From contig NZ_CP100416.1 in assembly GCF_026017845.1 (NCBI RefSeq), forward strand, positions 1,640,857-1,704,856: DNA of 64,000 bases, read 5' to 3'. The DNA comes from Amycolatopsis mediterranei. Its GTDB lineage: Bacteria > Actinomycetota > Actinomycetes > Mycobacteriales > Pseudonocardiaceae. The translations under genes and the position numbers were made by a program. Below, one piece after another: positions 8,601-18,285 of the stretch (the first letter of the stretch is position 1; the number at the start of each line of letters is the position of its first letter). Under the pieces are notes generated by a model, which saw only the letters and a list, made by a program, of their open reading frames with translations, was not told where the DNA came from and searched no databases.

Positions 8601-8611
8601 TCACCAGCGCA

Positions 8612-8651
8612 AGACGGGTAGGGCTCCTCGCCCGCTGAGCCCTACCCGTCT
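8612..8651 (+). terminator. Hairpin after the oxidoreductase gene
   Basis: AGACGGGTAGGGCTC (8612-8626) pairs perfectly with GAGCCCTACCCGTCT (8637-8651), a 15-bp stem with a 10-nt loop. Without a T-run, but strong enough to end or weaken transcription before the next gene. Confidence 0.7.
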
Positions 8652-8695
8652 CCCCGTCGCCAATCCCGCCCGCACGACTTGCCGAAGGATTCTTC

Positions 8696-9124
8696 ATGAC
8701 CACCAGCGCTCCCGCCACCAAAGCCGCCTGGAGTTCCACCCTCGCCGCCGCGGGAATCGGTGCCGTGGGCGGGTTGCTCGTCAACGCCGCCATCGCCTGG
8801 GCCGGTCAAGCCCTGCTCGGTGCCCCGGACGAGTTCCGGCAACTCACCCTGCCCGTCTACGGTCCGCTCACGATCATCGGCGCGCTGGCCGGCGCGATCG
8901 GCTGGCGCCTGATCGTCAACCGCAGCCGCAACGCCGCCCGCCTGCTGACCTGGCTCGTGCCCGCCGTCGTGGCGCTGTCCCTGATCCCCGACCTGATGCT
9001 GCTGTCCTCGAAGTCGCAGCCCGGCACCACCGTCGGCGGCGTCGTCGCTCTCATGCTCATGCACCTGGGGGTCGCCGCGGTGGCCGTTCCCGCCTACCGG
9101 CGGTTCATGCCGCCTCGCTCCTGA
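8696..9124 (+). CDS. DUF6069-like membrane protein
   Basis: 142 residues with four hydrophobic segments (about 14-34, 54-72, 84-106, 112-132). Arrangement and the LGAPDEFRQL..YGPLTIIGALAGAIGWRL pattern fit the DUF6069 family of actinobacterial membrane proteins of unknown function. It lies between a hairpin terminator and the dioxygenase gene, so it may have its own weak promoter or depend on readthrough. Confidence 0.7.
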   Translation: MTTSAPATKAAWSSTLAAAGIGAVGGLLVNAAIAWAGQALLGAPDEFRQLTLPVYGPLTIIGALAGAIGWRLIVNRSRNAARLLTWLVPAVVALSLIPDLMLLSSKSQPGTTVGGVVALMLMHLGVAAVAVPAYRRFMPPRS

Positions 9125-9157
9125 CCGCAGCTCCTTCTCTCACCCCGAGGCGTGACC

Positions 9158-10036
9158 ATGACGAACCGCAGCGTCCACGACCTGCTCAACCTGGCCAACC
9201 CGGCCGGTGCCTACGACGCGCTGCTGACCCGGGTGCTGCCGCAAGCGCGTGTCCAGCGCCGTTGGGAACCATCCGACGGGCCGCTGCCGTCGCTGTTCGT
9301 CAGCCACGGCGCCCCGCCCACCCTCGACGACCCGCAATGGCTCGACGACCTGTTCACCTGGGGACAGGCAATGCCCAAGCCCCGCGGGATCGTCATCGTC
9401 TCCGCCCACTGGGAGAACGCCCCCGCCGCGCTGTCCGGCTCGGCCGCCGGCACACCACTCTTCTACGACTTCGGCGGCTTCCACCCCCGCTACTACACCC
9501 TGCAGTACGCCACCCCGGACGCCACCGACCTAGCCCGCCGCATCGCCAGCACCATGTCCTCCACCGGACCTGTGCACCAGTTCACCGACCGCGGCCTCGA
9601 CCATGGCGCCTTCATCCCGCTCATGGCGATGTACCCGGCCGCCGACGTGCCGGTCGTGCAACTGTCCATGCCCAGCCTCGACCCCCAAGCCCTGCTCAGA
9701 CTGGGCCAGCGGCTGCGCCGGCTGCGCGAGGAAGGCATCCTCGTCATCGGCTCCGGGTTCATGACCCACAACTTCGCCGTCATGCGCAAACCCGCCCTCG
9801 TCGACTACACCATCGCCTTCGACACCTGGGCCGCCGACGCCATCAGCCGCGGCGACGTCGACACCCTCACCGACTACCGCGCCAAGGCACCCGGCGCCGA
9901 CATCGCTCACCCCACCGCCGACCATTACGTACCGCTGCTGCTCACCCTCGGCGCCGCGACCGACCTGAGCACCGCGACCTCAGCCATCGAACGCATCCAC
10001 TACGGCAACTCCATCCGCTCGATTCAGCTCGACTGA
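9158..10036 (+). CDS. DODA/LigB-type extradiol ring-cleavage dioxygenase
   Basis: 292 residues from the ATG at 9158 (CCCGAGGCGTGACC upstream). It belongs to the LigB-superfamily dioxygenases related to 4,5-DOPA dioxygenase. Expected metal and catalytic histidines are seen in SHGAP (H50), SAHWE (H84), LDHGAF (H149) and, further on, MTHNF and ADHYVPL. These enzymes use a divalent metal and O2 to open a catechol ring. With the oxygenase at 4.6 kb and MarR regulators nearby, aromatic-compound turnover is suggested, but the substrate is unknown; many homologues are poorly characterised. Confidence 0.87.
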   Translation: MTNRSVHDLLNLANPAGAYDALLTRVLPQARVQRRWEPSDGPLPSLFVSHGAPPTLDDPQWLDDLFTWGQAMPKPRGIVIVSAHWENAPAALSGSAAGTPLFYDFGGFHPRYYTLQYATPDATDLARRIASTMSSTGPVHQFTDRGLDHGAFIPLMAMYPAADVPVVQLSMPSLDPQALLRLGQRLRRLREEGILVIGSGFMTHNFAVMRKPALVDYTIAFDTWAADAISRGDVDTLTDYRAKAPGADIAHPTADHYVPLLLTLGAATDLSTATSAIERIHYGNSIRSIQLD

Positions 10037-10172
10037 CTCCGTGCGAAGCCTCAGCTCGCCCAGCGTGCCGGCGGGTAACCGCTTGCCGGTGCGCCGGCCG
10101 CTGACGGATTCTCCGGCCCGAACGTGGCGGCTGCCATGGCTCGCGCCGCTTCCTGGCCGTCGTTTCCGGGAG

Positions 10173-11108
10173 TCAGCGCGGTAGCGGGTCGCCGAGCGCC
10201 GTGACGGCACGGGACGGGCTGGGGCGGCCGAGTTTTGCGGCGAGCCAGATGCTGGTGTCGACCATCTTCTGCAGGTCGATACCCGTCTCGATGCCGAGGC
10301 CGTGCAGGTGCCACAGGAGGTCTTCGGTGGCGAGGTTCCCGGTGGCGCTGCCCGCGTAGGGGCAGCCGCCCAGGCCGCCGGCGCTGGCGTCGATCGTCGT
10401 GACGCCGTGGCCGAGCGCGGTGAAGGTGTTGGCCAGGGCTTGGCCGTAGGTGTCGTGGAAGTGCACGGCGATCGCGTCGACCGGGATTCCCGCAGCGGCC
10501 AAGGCGTCGAGCACGGCGACGACGCGGCCGGGTGTCGCGACCCCGATGGTGTCGCCCAGGCTGAGTTGGGTGCAACCGAGCGCCATCATCCTCGTGGCGA
10601 CCTCGACCACGCGCTCGACAGGTACCTCGCCCTCCCACGGGTCGCCGAAGCACATGGACAGGTAGCCACGCACTCCAAGGCCCGCTTCGCGGGCGCGGGC
10701 AACGACCGGCGTGAACATCGCCAGGGATTCGTCGACCGTGCGGTTGAGGTTCCGCCTGGCGAACGTTTCGGTGACGCTGCCGAACACTGCGATGTCGCGC
10801 ACGCCGGCCGCGAGCGCGCGCTCCAGGCCGCGCTCGTTGGGTACCAGGACGGGGTACCGCACTCCTGGTGCGAGGGTGATCGCGTCGAGGAGCTCTTCGG
10901 CATCGGCCAGCTGGGGAATCCACTTCGCGGGCACGAAGCTGGTCGTCTCGATGAGAGTGTGCCCGGCGTCGACCAATCGCGCGACGAATTCGGCCTTGAC
11001 CTCGACCGGCAGCACGGCCTGCTCGTTCTGCAGCCCGTCCCGGGGGCCGACCTCGCAGATCGTCACCCGGGACGGCAGCCCGTGCAGCGGCGTTGTTCCG
11101 TAGTCCAT
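10173..11108 (-). CDS. Hydroxymethylglutaryl-CoA lyase-like enzyme
   Basis: 311 residues, a TIM-barrel lyase of the HMG-CoA lyase/DRE-metallolyase superfamily. VTICEVGPRDGLQNE carries the metal-binding Asp and catalytic Arg; AVHFHDTYGQALAN holds the two metal-binding histidines; GGLGGCPYAGSATGN holds the active-site Cys loop. It cleaves 3-hydroxy-3-methylglutaryl-CoA, or a related 3-hydroxyacyl-CoA, to acetyl-CoA and acetoacetate. Last gene of a tight operon after CocE hydrolase and acyl-CoA ligase (1-bp gap), consistent with hydrolysis, activation and retro-aldol cleavage of a branched acid. Confidence 0.9.
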   Translation of the reverse strand: MDYGTTPLHGLPSRVTICEVGPRDGLQNEQAVLPVEVKAEFVARLVDAGHTLIETTSFVPAKWIPQLADAEELLDAITLAPGVRYPVLVPNERGLERALAAGVRDIAVFGSVTETFARRNLNRTVDESLAMFTPVVARAREAGLGVRGYLSMCFGDPWEGEVPVERVVEVATRMMALGCTQLSLGDTIGVATPGRVVAVLDALAAAGIPVDAIAVHFHDTYGQALANTFTALGHGVTTIDASAGGLGGCPYAGSATGNLATEDLLWHLHGLGIETGIDLQKMVDTSIWLAAKLGRPSPSRAVTALGDPLPR

Positions 11109-11109
11109 G

Positions 11110-12756
11110 TCAGGCGTTCCTGATCGCGGCGGCTTCGCCGAGGTCGAGGATCCGGACGGACTTCTCCCGCATCTCGATCTTGCGGACCTTGCCGGTGACG
11201 GTCATCGGGAACTCGTCGACGACCAGGACGTAGCGCGGGATTTTGTAGTGCGCGAGCTTGCCGGTGGCGAAGGCCCGCAGGGTTTCGGCGGTCACCTCGG
11301 CCGCGTGATCGCGGAGCTTGACCCAGGCGCAGAGCTCCTCGCCGTACTTGACGTCGGGTACGCCGATGACCTGGGCGTCGACGATGTCGGGGTGAGTGTA
11401 AAGGAATTCTTCGATCTCGCGGGGGTAGATGTTTTCCCCGCCGCGGATGACCATGTCCTTGATCCGGCCGGTGATGTTGACGTAGCCGTCGGCGTCCATC
11501 ACCGCGAGGTCGCCGGTGTGCATCCACCGGGCGGCGTCGATCGCCTCGGCGGTCTTCCCGGGGTCGTTCCAGTAGCCCAGCATGACCGAGTAGCCGCGGG
11601 TGCACAGTTCGCCCGCTTCGCCGCGGGGCACGGTCAGGCCGGTGGCCGGGTCGACCAGTTTGATCTCCAGGTGCGGGTGGACCCGCCCGACGGTCGAGAC
11701 GCGCAGGTCGAGGGAGTCGTCCATGCGCGTCTGGGTCGAGACGGGGCTGGTTTCGGTCATGCCGTAGCAGATGGTGACTTGTTCCATGCCCATCCGGGAC
11801 ACGACCTGCTTCATCACCTCGACCGGGCACGGCGATCCGGCCATGATCCCGGTGCGCAGGCTGGAGAGGTCGTAGGCGGCGAATTTCGGGTGGTTGAGTT
11901 CGGCGATGAACAACATGGTCGGTACCCCGTAGAGCGAGGTGCACCGTTCTCGCTGCACCGCTTCGAGGGTCGCTTCGGGGTCGAAGCCCTGGGCGGGGAT
12001 GACCATGGTGGCACCGTGGGAGGTGCAGGCCAGGTTGCCCATCACCATGCCGAAGCAGTGGTAGAACGGCACCGGGATGCAGACCCGGTCCGCCGGTGTG
12101 TAGCCGCAGAGTGCGCCGACGAAGTAGCCGTTGTTGAGGATGTTGTGGTGCGACAGGGTCGCGCCCTTGGGGAAGCCCGTCGTCCCCGAGGTGTACTGGA
12201 TGTTGATCGGGTCATCGGGTGACAGCGCGGCCTGCGCCGCCGCCAGCCGGGCCGCGTCGCCGCACCGGCCGGCCGCGAGCAGTTCGTCCCATGCTCCCGA
12301 CCCGATCAGCACCACCGAACGAAGCTCGGGACAGTTCCCGCGGACCTCTTCGATCATCCCGGCGTAGTCCGAGGTCTTGAACGCCCGTGCCGACACCAAT
12401 ACCGAGATCCCGGCCTGCTTCAGCACGTATTCGAGTTCGTGCGTGCGATAGCTCGGGTTGATGTTCACGAGGATGGCGCCGATCTTGGCTGTCGCGTATT
12501 GCAGCAGCGTCCATTCGGCCATGTTCGGTGCCCAGATTCCGACGCGGTCGCCCTTCACCACGCCGGTTTTCAGCAGACCCAGGGCGAGAGCGTCGACGTC
12601 GTCGCGCAGCTGCGCGTAGGTCCATCGTCGGTCCGTCGGGACCTCGACCAGCGCCTCCCGGTCCGGGTCCGCGGCGACGGTGCGGTCGAAATCGTCCCCG
12701 ATGGTGTCGCCCAGCAAGGGCACCTCGGAGGGGCCGGAGGCGTAACTGCCGTTCAC
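11110..12756 (-). CDS. AMP-binding acyl-CoA synthetase
   Basis: 548 residues. The ATP/AMP signature [11 protein letters not shown] and the [25 protein letters not shown] and [21 protein letters not shown] blocks are all present, with a C-terminal Lys in [13 protein letters not shown]. It activates a carboxylic acid to acyl-CoA. The GTG start at 12756 overlaps the CocE stop by 4 bp, arguing for translational coupling. The family branch (FadD, medium/long chain) does not fix the substrate; the operon suggests the acid released by the CocE-type hydrolase. Confidence 0.92.
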   Translation of the reverse strand: MNGSYASGPSEVPLLGDTIGDDFDRTVAADPDREALVEVPTDRRWTYAQLRDDVDALALGLLKTGVVKGDRVGIWAPNMAEWTLLQYATAKIGAILVNINPSYRTHELEYVLKQAGISVLVSARAFKTSDYAGMIEEVRGNCPELRSVVLIGSGAWDELLAAGRCGDAARLAAAQAALSPDDPINIQYTSGTTGFPKGATLSHHNILNNGYFVGALCGYTPADRVCIPVPFYHCFGMVMGNLACTSHGATMVIPAQGFDPEATLEAVQRERCTSLYGVPTMLFIAELNHPKFAAYDLSSLRTGIMAGSPCPVEVMKQVVSRMGMEQVTICYGMTETSPVSTQTRMDDSLDLRVSTVGRVHPHLEIKLVDPATGLTVPRGEAGELCTRGYSVMLGYWNDPGKTAEAIDAARWMHTGDLAVMDADGYVNITGRIKDMVIRGGENIYPREIEEFLYTHPDIVDAQVIGVPDVKYGEELCAWVKLRDHAAEVTAETLRAFATGKLAHYKIPRYVLVVDEFPMTVTGKVRKIEMREKSVRILDLGEAAAIRNA

Positions 12757-14429
12757 GCTCGACCTTCCGCCGGAGCGGGGACCACGGGGAGCACGACGCG
12801 GGAAAGCCGGGACGCGTCGTGGGCGATCACCTGCCGGGCCGGGCGCGACTGCGTGCCCAGGGGTTCGCCGGTGTTGAGGTTGCGGTCCCACCGGGGGAAG
12901 TTGCTGGAGGTGACGTGGACCCGGATGCGGTGCCCCGCGCGGAACACGTAGCTGGTGGACCACAGGTCGACGACCTGTTCGGTGAACTCGCCCGGCGTCG
13001 CCACCGCGCGGACGATGCCGTCGACGACGTTCCGGGAGACGCCGCGGGTGTCGACGTCGCAGAGCCGGACGACCCAGTCGGTCGTCGGCGCGTCGGTCGC
13101 CGCGGTGAGGTGGGCTCGGACGCGGCCGGTGACCTCGAGGTCGTCGGCGAGCGGGTCAGTCGTGTAGAGCAAGACGTCGGGCCGGGCTTCGATCTTGGCT
13201 TGGTCCAGGGGGCCGGGCGGGAACTCGTTGGACATCAGCAGGGCGCCGCCGGTGGTCGGCACCGGGTCGGCGGAGTCGTAGGTGAAGGCGCCGGTTTCTT
13301 CTTCGGTTTCCGGGGCGTCGAAGGCGAGCCGGTTGCCGGCGCGCAGGAACAGGTCGGTGTCGACGGCGCGGGCGAGGGGCCACTCCTGCTCCTCGCGCCA
13401 CTGGTTGGTGCCCATGACGAACAGCAGGACCGGCGGCAGCTCGGGCTGCGAAGGTTCGTCGCCGGGGGAGAGCCACCGGCGGAGCCAGCCGAGTTCGAGG
13501 TCGGCGAATCGGCCGCGGAAGCCGAGGAGTTCGGTGCTGGCGGCCATCCCGAAGTTGACGTCGCCCAGGTATCCCATGGTGCCGGTGTGCGACCACGGGC
13601 CCATGATCAGGTTCGCGGGGCGGCCGGCCGCGCGCATCGCGGTGAAGTTGTCGAGGGTGCCCTGGCTGAAGATGTCGTACCAGCCGCCGGTGTGCAGGCT
13701 CGGCAGGTCGATCTCTGCCTGCCGGCCGGCGACGCGGCAGGAGTCGCTCCACTCCGGTTCCCGCCGGGACCGTTCGAAGCCGAGCTCGGGGATGCCGTGC
13801 CGTTCGAAGACGGGATGGTGGCCGGCGGGCAGCTCCCAGTAGGTGGTGTGCGCGACCGCGTCGGTGTCGCCGACCAGGGCCATGAGCGCCTGCCCCTGGG
13901 CCATCGGGTCGCCGGCGTACCGGCGGAGCAGCGTGTCCACGCCCTGCATGAGCGACCACGGCACGGTGATCCCGAGTTCTTGGGCCCCGCCGCGGGCGAA
14001 GAGCCCGTCGTCCGGCTCGGACCAAGTGACCATCGGCGAGATCGCCTTCAGCTCCGGCGGCTTGGCGAGCGCGGCCATCCACTGGGTGTTGCCCAGGTAG
14101 CTGGGCCCGAACATCCCGACGGACCCGTTCGAACCCGGGAGCGCCGCGGCCCAGCGGACGGTGTCGTAGCCGTCGTCCATCTCGTAGGTCCACGGCTCCC
14201 ATTCGCCGTCGGAGGCGTAGCGACCCCGGGTGTCCTGGACGACGACGAGGAATCCGCGCCGCGCCCGGCCGACCGGGTCCATCAGGCCGGCCAGCATCGG
14301 CTGGTTCTTGCCGTAGGGCAGCCGGGCCAGCAGCACGGGCCACGGGCCGTCGGCCGTCGGCCGGTACACGTCGGCCCGCAGCACGACACCGTCGCGCATG
14401 GTGGCCGGCACGTCGTGTTCGATCGTCAC
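12753..14429 (-). CDS. CocE/NonD-family hydrolase
   Basis: About 558 residues from a GTG at 14429 (an ATG at 14400 is the alternative). The alpha/beta-hydrolase nucleophile is in [12 protein letters not shown] (G-x-S-Y-x-G) and the His in MGPWSHTG; the C-terminal jelly-roll typical of X-Pro dipeptidyl-peptidase/CocE proteins follows ([18 protein letters not shown]...[13 protein letters not shown]). The family hydrolyses esters, amides or acyl-peptides. No signal peptide, so cytoplasmic. It starts the three-gene minus-strand operon and is divergent from the histidine kinase gene across about 160 bp. Confidence 0.9.
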   Translation of the reverse strand: MTIEHDVPATMRDGVVLRADVYRPTADGPWPVLLARLPYGKNQPMLAGLMDPVGRARRGFLVVVQDTRGRYASDGEWEPWTYEMDDGYDTVRWAAALPGSNGSVGMFGPSYLGNTQWMAALAKPPELKAISPMVTWSEPDDGLFARGGAQELGITVPWSLMQGVDTLLRRYAGDPMAQGQALMALVGDTDAVAHTTYWELPAGHHPVFERHGIPELGFERSRREPEWSDSCRVAGRQAEIDLPSLHTGGWYDIFSQGTLDNFTAMRAAGRPANLIMGPWSHTGTMGYLGDVNFGMAASTELLGFRGRFADLELGWLRRWLSPGDEPSQPELPPVLLFVMGTNQWREEQEWPLARAVDTDLFLRAGNRLAFDAPETEEETGAFTYDSADPVPTTGGALLMSNEFPPGPLDQAKIEARPDVLLYTTDPLADDLEVTGRVRAHLTAATDAPTTDWVVRLCDVDTRGVSRNVVDGIVRAVATPGEFTEQVVDLWSTSYVFRAGHRIRVHVTSSNFPRWDRNLNTGEPLGTQSRPARQVIAHDASRLSRVVLPVVPAPAEGRA

Positions 14430-14588
14430 GTCAAGCACAGGGGGCCTCGTTCCTCGCACCGATGAGAGCGACCGGACCCTGACAGACCGGCGAGACCCGC
14501 GGCACACCCGAACGGGTGTAGCGGCACGAACGCCGGTGCGGTGTCCTGAGCCGGGACCGTGACAGCAGCCTCCGGGGAAGTGTTTGAT

Positions 14589-15698
14589 GTGGACATGCGG
14601 GTGCACTCGCTCCTCGAGCTGGAGGAGCAGTACGCGAACTTGCTCGCGGCGCTCGACCGTGGCGAGGCGTTGCGTCGCGCCCTGGCATTGCTCGCCGACG
14701 GTTCGGAAGTCGCGTGGACGGCCCGTCCGGACGCGGACGGCGTGCTGACGCTCGACCAGGTCACCGGCGACCGGACCGGCGTGCTCCGCGCCCTCCGGGT
14801 GCCGCCCAGCACGGGGCTGACCGGCAAGGTGTTCCGGGCCGGGCGCGCGGAGTGGGTCGACGACTACTTCGGCAGCCAGGAAATCACCCACGACTTCGAT
14901 CGCCACATCGCCACCGAAAACGTGCGGCGCGTGCTGGCTGTCCCGCTGCTGCGCGACGGGGAGACGCTCGGGGTTCTCGCGATCGGCCCGCGGGAGGACG
15001 GAACGTTCGGCGACCGCGAGATCGAACACGCCTCGGCGATCGCGGCCCAGGCCGCGCTGGCGATCTCGCTCGCCGAACGCGCGCGGCTGAGCCGGGAGAT
15101 CGCGGTTCACGAGGAGCGCCGGCGGATGGCGGCCGATCTGCACGACAGCGTCGGTGCGTTGCTGTTCGCCATCGGCTCGGGCATGGCCGATCTCGCCGAG
15201 TCCACCCAGGCCGATCCGGAACTGCGTGCTCGTCTCGAGGGGCTCCGGCGGCAGGCCGTGGACGCGACCACGGCGCTGCGCGAGTCGCTGCGCACGCTGC
15301 GCTCCTCGCCGGCCGCGCTCGCGCTCGGGGTCGCCTTGCGCGCCGACTGCGAGGCCTTCGCCGACCGCACCGGCCTTCCCGCCGAGCTCGTCATCCTCGA
15401 CGAAGACCCGCCCGAACTCGCACCGTCCCGATCGGACACACTCCTCACCGCGGTCCGCGAAGCCCTGCTGAACGTTGAAAAACACGCCCACGCCAGCGCC
15501 GTCACCGTGTCGGTGCAGCACAGCAATCCCTGGCTCACCGTTGCCGTGCACGACGACGGCGTGGGACTCGGCCCGGACTACACGCCGGGTCTCGGTCTCA
15601 CCAGCAGCGCCGAAGCGCTTGGCCGGCTGGGCGGTTCGGTCCGTGTCGTGTCCGATCCGGACGGTGGCACGATCTGGCGGGCCCGGTTGCCGTGCTGA
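14589..15698 (+). CDS. GAF-domain sensor histidine kinase (NarL/DesK class)
   Basis: About 369 residues. A short coiled start (SLLELEEQYANLLAALDRGEALR) leads into a GAF domain (about 40-165), a dimerisation/phosphoacceptor helix of the HisKA_3 class (RRRMAADLHDSVGALL, His about 185), and an HATPase domain (EALLNVEKHAHA, VHDDGVGLG, GLGLTSSAEALGRLGG). No membrane segment, so it senses a cytoplasmic signal. I place the start at GTG 14589, eight nt after GGGGAAG; GTG 14559 and ATG 14595 are alternatives. It overlaps the response-regulator gene and is divergent from the CocE operon, its most likely target. Confidence 0.9.
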   Translation: MDMRVHSLLELEEQYANLLAALDRGEALRRALALLADGSEVAWTARPDADGVLTLDQVTGDRTGVLRALRVPPSTGLTGKVFRAGRAEWVDDYFGSQEITHDFDRHIATENVRRVLAVPLLRDGETLGVLAIGPREDGTFGDREIEHASAIAAQAALAISLAERARLSREIAVHEERRRMAADLHDSVGALLFAIGSGMADLAESTQADPELRARLEGLRRQAVDATTALRESLRTLRSSPAALALGVALRADCEAFADRTGLPAELVILDEDPPELAPSRSDTLLTAVREALLNVEKHAHASAVTVSVQHSNPWLTVAVHDDGVGLGPDYTPGLGLTSSAEALGRLGGSVRVVSDPDGGTIWRARLPC

Positions 15699-16297
15699 CT
15701 CGTGAGCGGACCCGGATCGTGATCGTGGACGACCACCCGGTCGTCCACGACGGCGTCGCGGCCCAGCTGCAGCGGTACCCGGACATGGTCGTCGTCGGCC
15801 ACGCGGGCACCGGCGCGGAGGCGGTGACCGTCTGCGCCGCGGAACACCCCGACGTCGTGCTGCTCGACCTGCGGCTGCCCGACTGCCTCGCCGCCGACGT
15901 CGTGCCCGCACTGCACCGGGTCAGCCCGGACAGCCGCATCCTCTTGTTCACCGCGTTCCCGGAACACGTCGCCGTGGCACCGACCCTGGCCGCCGGCGCC
16001 TGCGGCATCCTGGTCAAACATGCCGGCGCCATTGCCATCCGTGATGCGATCCGCAGCGTCGTCCGCACCGGCGCCTTCCGAACCGGCACGCCCGCCTCGT
16101 CGACCGCACCGGTCACCGCCCGCGAGTACGACGTCCTGCGGCTCGTCGCGGCCGGGCACACCAACCCCGAGATCGGCACCGAGCTGAACCTGTCGATCAA
16201 CACCGTCAAGACTTACCTGTGGACCGTGATGCAGAAACTCGCCGCCCGCAACCGAGCCCAGCTCATCGCCAACGCGCGCGGGCAGGGCCTGCTCTGA
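15692..16297 (+). CDS. LuxR/NarL-type response regulator
   Basis: 201 residues. Receiver domain with VIVDDHP acidic pocket, VVLLDLRLPD phosphoacceptor Asp and the conserved Lys in GILVKHAG; C-terminal LuxR helix-turn-helix (VTAREYDVLRLVAAGHTNPEIGTELNLSINTVKTYL). The GTG start overlaps the kinase stop by 7 bp, so the two form a cognate pair. Likely regulates the divergent CocE/ligase/lyase operon. Confidence 0.93.
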   Translation: MLTRERTRIVIVDDHPVVHDGVAAQLQRYPDMVVVGHAGTGAEAVTVCAAEHPDVVLLDLRLPDCLAADVVPALHRVSPDSRILLFTAFPEHVAVAPTLAAGACGILVKHAGAIAIRDAIRSVVRTGAFRTGTPASSTAPVTAREYDVLRLVAAGHTNPEIGTELNLSINTVKTYLWTVMQKLAARNRAQLIANARGQGLL

Positions 16298-16435
16298 CTC
16301 GTCCTTTGTGGACTAGCGGGCAACTGCCGGTGAAGACGGCTCCACTGCCGGACGGTCCGGTAGCGCAGTCGTTCCGTGCCTGGATCGCCATGCGCCGACC
16401 TGGCCAGCGATGAGTCCACGCAGGCGCGGTGGGCC

Positions 16436-17554
16436 TCAAGCGGCGAGTGCCAGGGGAGCGAGCGGGAAACGGTCCTCGAAAAGCGCCTGCAGAAGGCCGG
16501 GCAGCTCAGCGGGCAGGAGCTTGTCGCGGCAGGTCGAGACTGCGGCGGCTGACCAGCCGTCGTCGATCATCCAGGTTTTGTGGCTGTGTCGTAGGCCGTG
16601 GAAGGTGAGGCCGGGCTTGGCGGGTTGGAGGCGGATGGCGGGGTTGGGGATGTGGTGGTTGCCGTCGGCGGCGGGGCGGAAGGCTCGGCGGGAGAAGTTG
16701 CTGCGTCGGTGCCATTCGAGGTTGGGGGTGACGAAGACCTGGCGGTGGTTGTGGGTGGTCATGTGCCAGCGCAGGAGGCGGACGAGGAACGGGGGCAGGC
16801 TGATGGTTCGTTCGGACTCGTCGGTTTTGAGGTGGCTGAGGTAGAGCGGGCCGCTGCAAGGCTCGTGGAGCGCGCCGATGTCGGGGTCGAGGTAGATGGA
16901 GCCGGTGTCGTCGTCGTAGAGGTGGACGTTGTCGCGGTCGAGGCCGGTGAGTTCGCCCCAGCGGGCTCCGGTCCAGCCGCCAGTGACGATGAGGACTGCA
17001 CCGCAGGGTCCGTACTTGAGGGCGACTTGGTCGGCGACGTGGAGGACTTCGGCGGGTTCGCCCCAGATCTTGCACGGGGTGCGCTGGGCGCGGCGGCGGC
17101 GGGCGACGAGGGGGTTTGCGGCGATCAGCTTCTCCGGTACGGCGTCGGAGAGCAGGAGTGAGAAGCATTTGATGATGCTGTCGACCGTGGTCTTGGCCAG
17201 CCCAGAGGCACGCAGCTTCTTCTCCCAGGTGCGGATGCCGAGGTTGGTGAGTTCGGAGAAGGTGGTGGTGCCCCAGCGGGGGAGGATGTGGATTTTGAGG
17301 AAGCTGCGGTAGTTCTCTTCGGTGCGTTGGTCGATGTCGAGGGAGTCGAGCCAGGCGGGGGCGAATTGGGCGATGGTGGTGCGGCCGTCTTCGGGGTCGA
17401 TCCAGGTCCCGGTACGTTGTTCGTGGAGCATGGTGCTGATGTGGTCGTCGGCGGCGGTGGCGGTGGGGAAGCCGGAGATGGCGCCTTTGGTGCCGTCGGT
17501 GCGGCGGTAGCGGACTCGCCAGGTGTCGTCGCCGGCGGGTTCGGTCCAGGGCAC
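16436..17554 (-). CDS. Tyrosine recombinase (island integrase), C-terminus damaged
   Basis: 372 residues. The arm-binding-like N-terminus (WRVRYRRTDGTKGAISGFPTA), the SAM-like core-binding domain (EENYRSFLKIHILPRWG) and the catalytic domain are recognisable: Arg I in WTGARWGELTGL and the H-x-x-R box in FHGLRHSHKTW. After WMIDDG (about residue 333) the normal LGH...Y box is absent and the last ~39 residues do not look like an integrase; I find no LGH/Tyr segment in the other two minus-strand frames either. The enzyme therefore seems to lack its nucleophilic tyrosine. It lies next to the excisionase and the tRNA-Ala target, the standard order of actinobacterial integrative elements. Confidence 0.88.
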   Translation of the reverse strand: MPWTEPAGDDTWRVRYRRTDGTKGAISGFPTATAADDHISTMLHEQRTGTWIDPEDGRTTIAQFAPAWLDSLDIDQRTEENYRSFLKIHILPRWGTTTFSELTNLGIRTWEKKLRASGLAKTTVDSIIKCFSLLLSDAVPEKLIAANPLVARRRRAQRTPCKIWGEPAEVLHVADQVALKYGPCGAVLIVTGGWTGARWGELTGLDRDNVHLYDDDTGSIYLDPDIGALHEPCSGPLYLSHLKTDESERTISLPPFLVRLLRWHMTTHNHRQVFVTPNLEWHRRSNFSRRAFRPAADGNHHIPNPAIRLQPAKPGLTFHGLRHSHKTWMIDDGWSAAAVSTCRDKLLPAELPGLLQALFEDRFPLAPLALAA

Positions 17555-17673
17555 GGTGAACTCCTGTGCTGTGGTGAGGGGGTCGCGTGGTGGTGCGTGT
17601 CCAGGACCGCTCCATAGGCGACAGAGGGGAAGCGTGTTCGGCGAAGAACCTCGTCGTGGTACCGGAACGGGTT

Positions 17674-17982
17674 TCAGTGACTGGTGCGGCGTCGGCGTCC
17701 GGGGCGACCGGTCTGGTCACGGTTGCTCGGTCCGCGGTGGCCTGCGGCGATGATCGCGCGGAGGTCGTCTTCGGTGAAGCGCAGGTGCTTGCCGACGAAG
17801 GTGCACGGGATGAGACGCTGGCCGGCTTTGCGGCGGAGCCAGGACTCGCCGACGGTCAGCCGCTCAGCCGCGGCTGCCGGCGTGTGGAGCAGCCGGCCTG
17901 CTTCATCGGTGGAGGAGTCGGCGGGCGGTAGTTCGAGCGCCACCGGGGCGGATCGCCGCAGGGCTTCATCGTCGGTCTGCAT
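17674..17982 (-). CDS. Excisionase-like helix-turn-helix protein
   Basis: 102 residues. The middle segment TPAAAAERLTVGESWLRRKAGQRLIPCTFVGKHLRFTEDDLRAII (shown here in parts: AAAERLTVGESWLRRKAG, then VGKHLRFTEDDL) is the MerR-like winged helix of Xis/AlpA-type excisionases. The order tRNA, xis, int on the minus strand is typical. It probably directs excision and may regulate int. With the integrase truncated, it may have no active partner. Confidence 0.85.
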   Translation of the reverse strand: MQTDDEALRRSAPVALELPPADSSTDEAGRLLHTPAAAAERLTVGESWLRRKAGQRLIPCTFVGKHLRFTEDDLRAIIAAGHRGPSNRDQTGRPGRRRRTSH

Positions 17983-18285
17983 GGCTGCCTCGCAGTGAGC
18001 GACGGATCGTGGTCGCTGCTAACTCCGTCCAGCCGCATCGGAGGAGACAGGACTGCGGTGATGCGCGGCGAACCGCTTCGTGACGAGATTCGGCGAGGGA
18101 GCTGAGCTGCCGCCGATGGCATGAAGGTGCGCCCAAAGAACCTCTGGCGTCCACCTGTCCGAGGGACGCTGCTGGGGCACTTTTCGTGACCCCATTTCGC
18201 CGCCGTCGGCGCGGTGCCCCAGTTTTGCCCCAGCTACCCGCCGGTAGCTGAACTTCTTCTTGACGAAACTCAAGATCCGGTACAA
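17983..18285. other. Gene-free segment between excisionase and tRNA terminator
   Basis: Minus-strand frames here (for example one beginning at 18285) have no recognisable domain or ribosome binding site. TTTGCCCCAGCT at 18224-18235 is the second copy of the 12-bp sequence at 3813-3824, with a related GTGCCCCAGTT just before it, so this is a candidate attP arm region. Confidence 0.4.

Noticed and set aside
12753..15911. Very long minus-strand frame extending the CocE gene across the histidine kinase
   Set aside because: The part above 14429 is antisense to a clear kinase and response regulator; the CocE homology begins near 14429.
18019..18285. 88-codon minus-strand ORF between excisionase and tRNA
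   Set aside because: No ribosome binding site or homology I recognise; lies in the probable attachment arm region.
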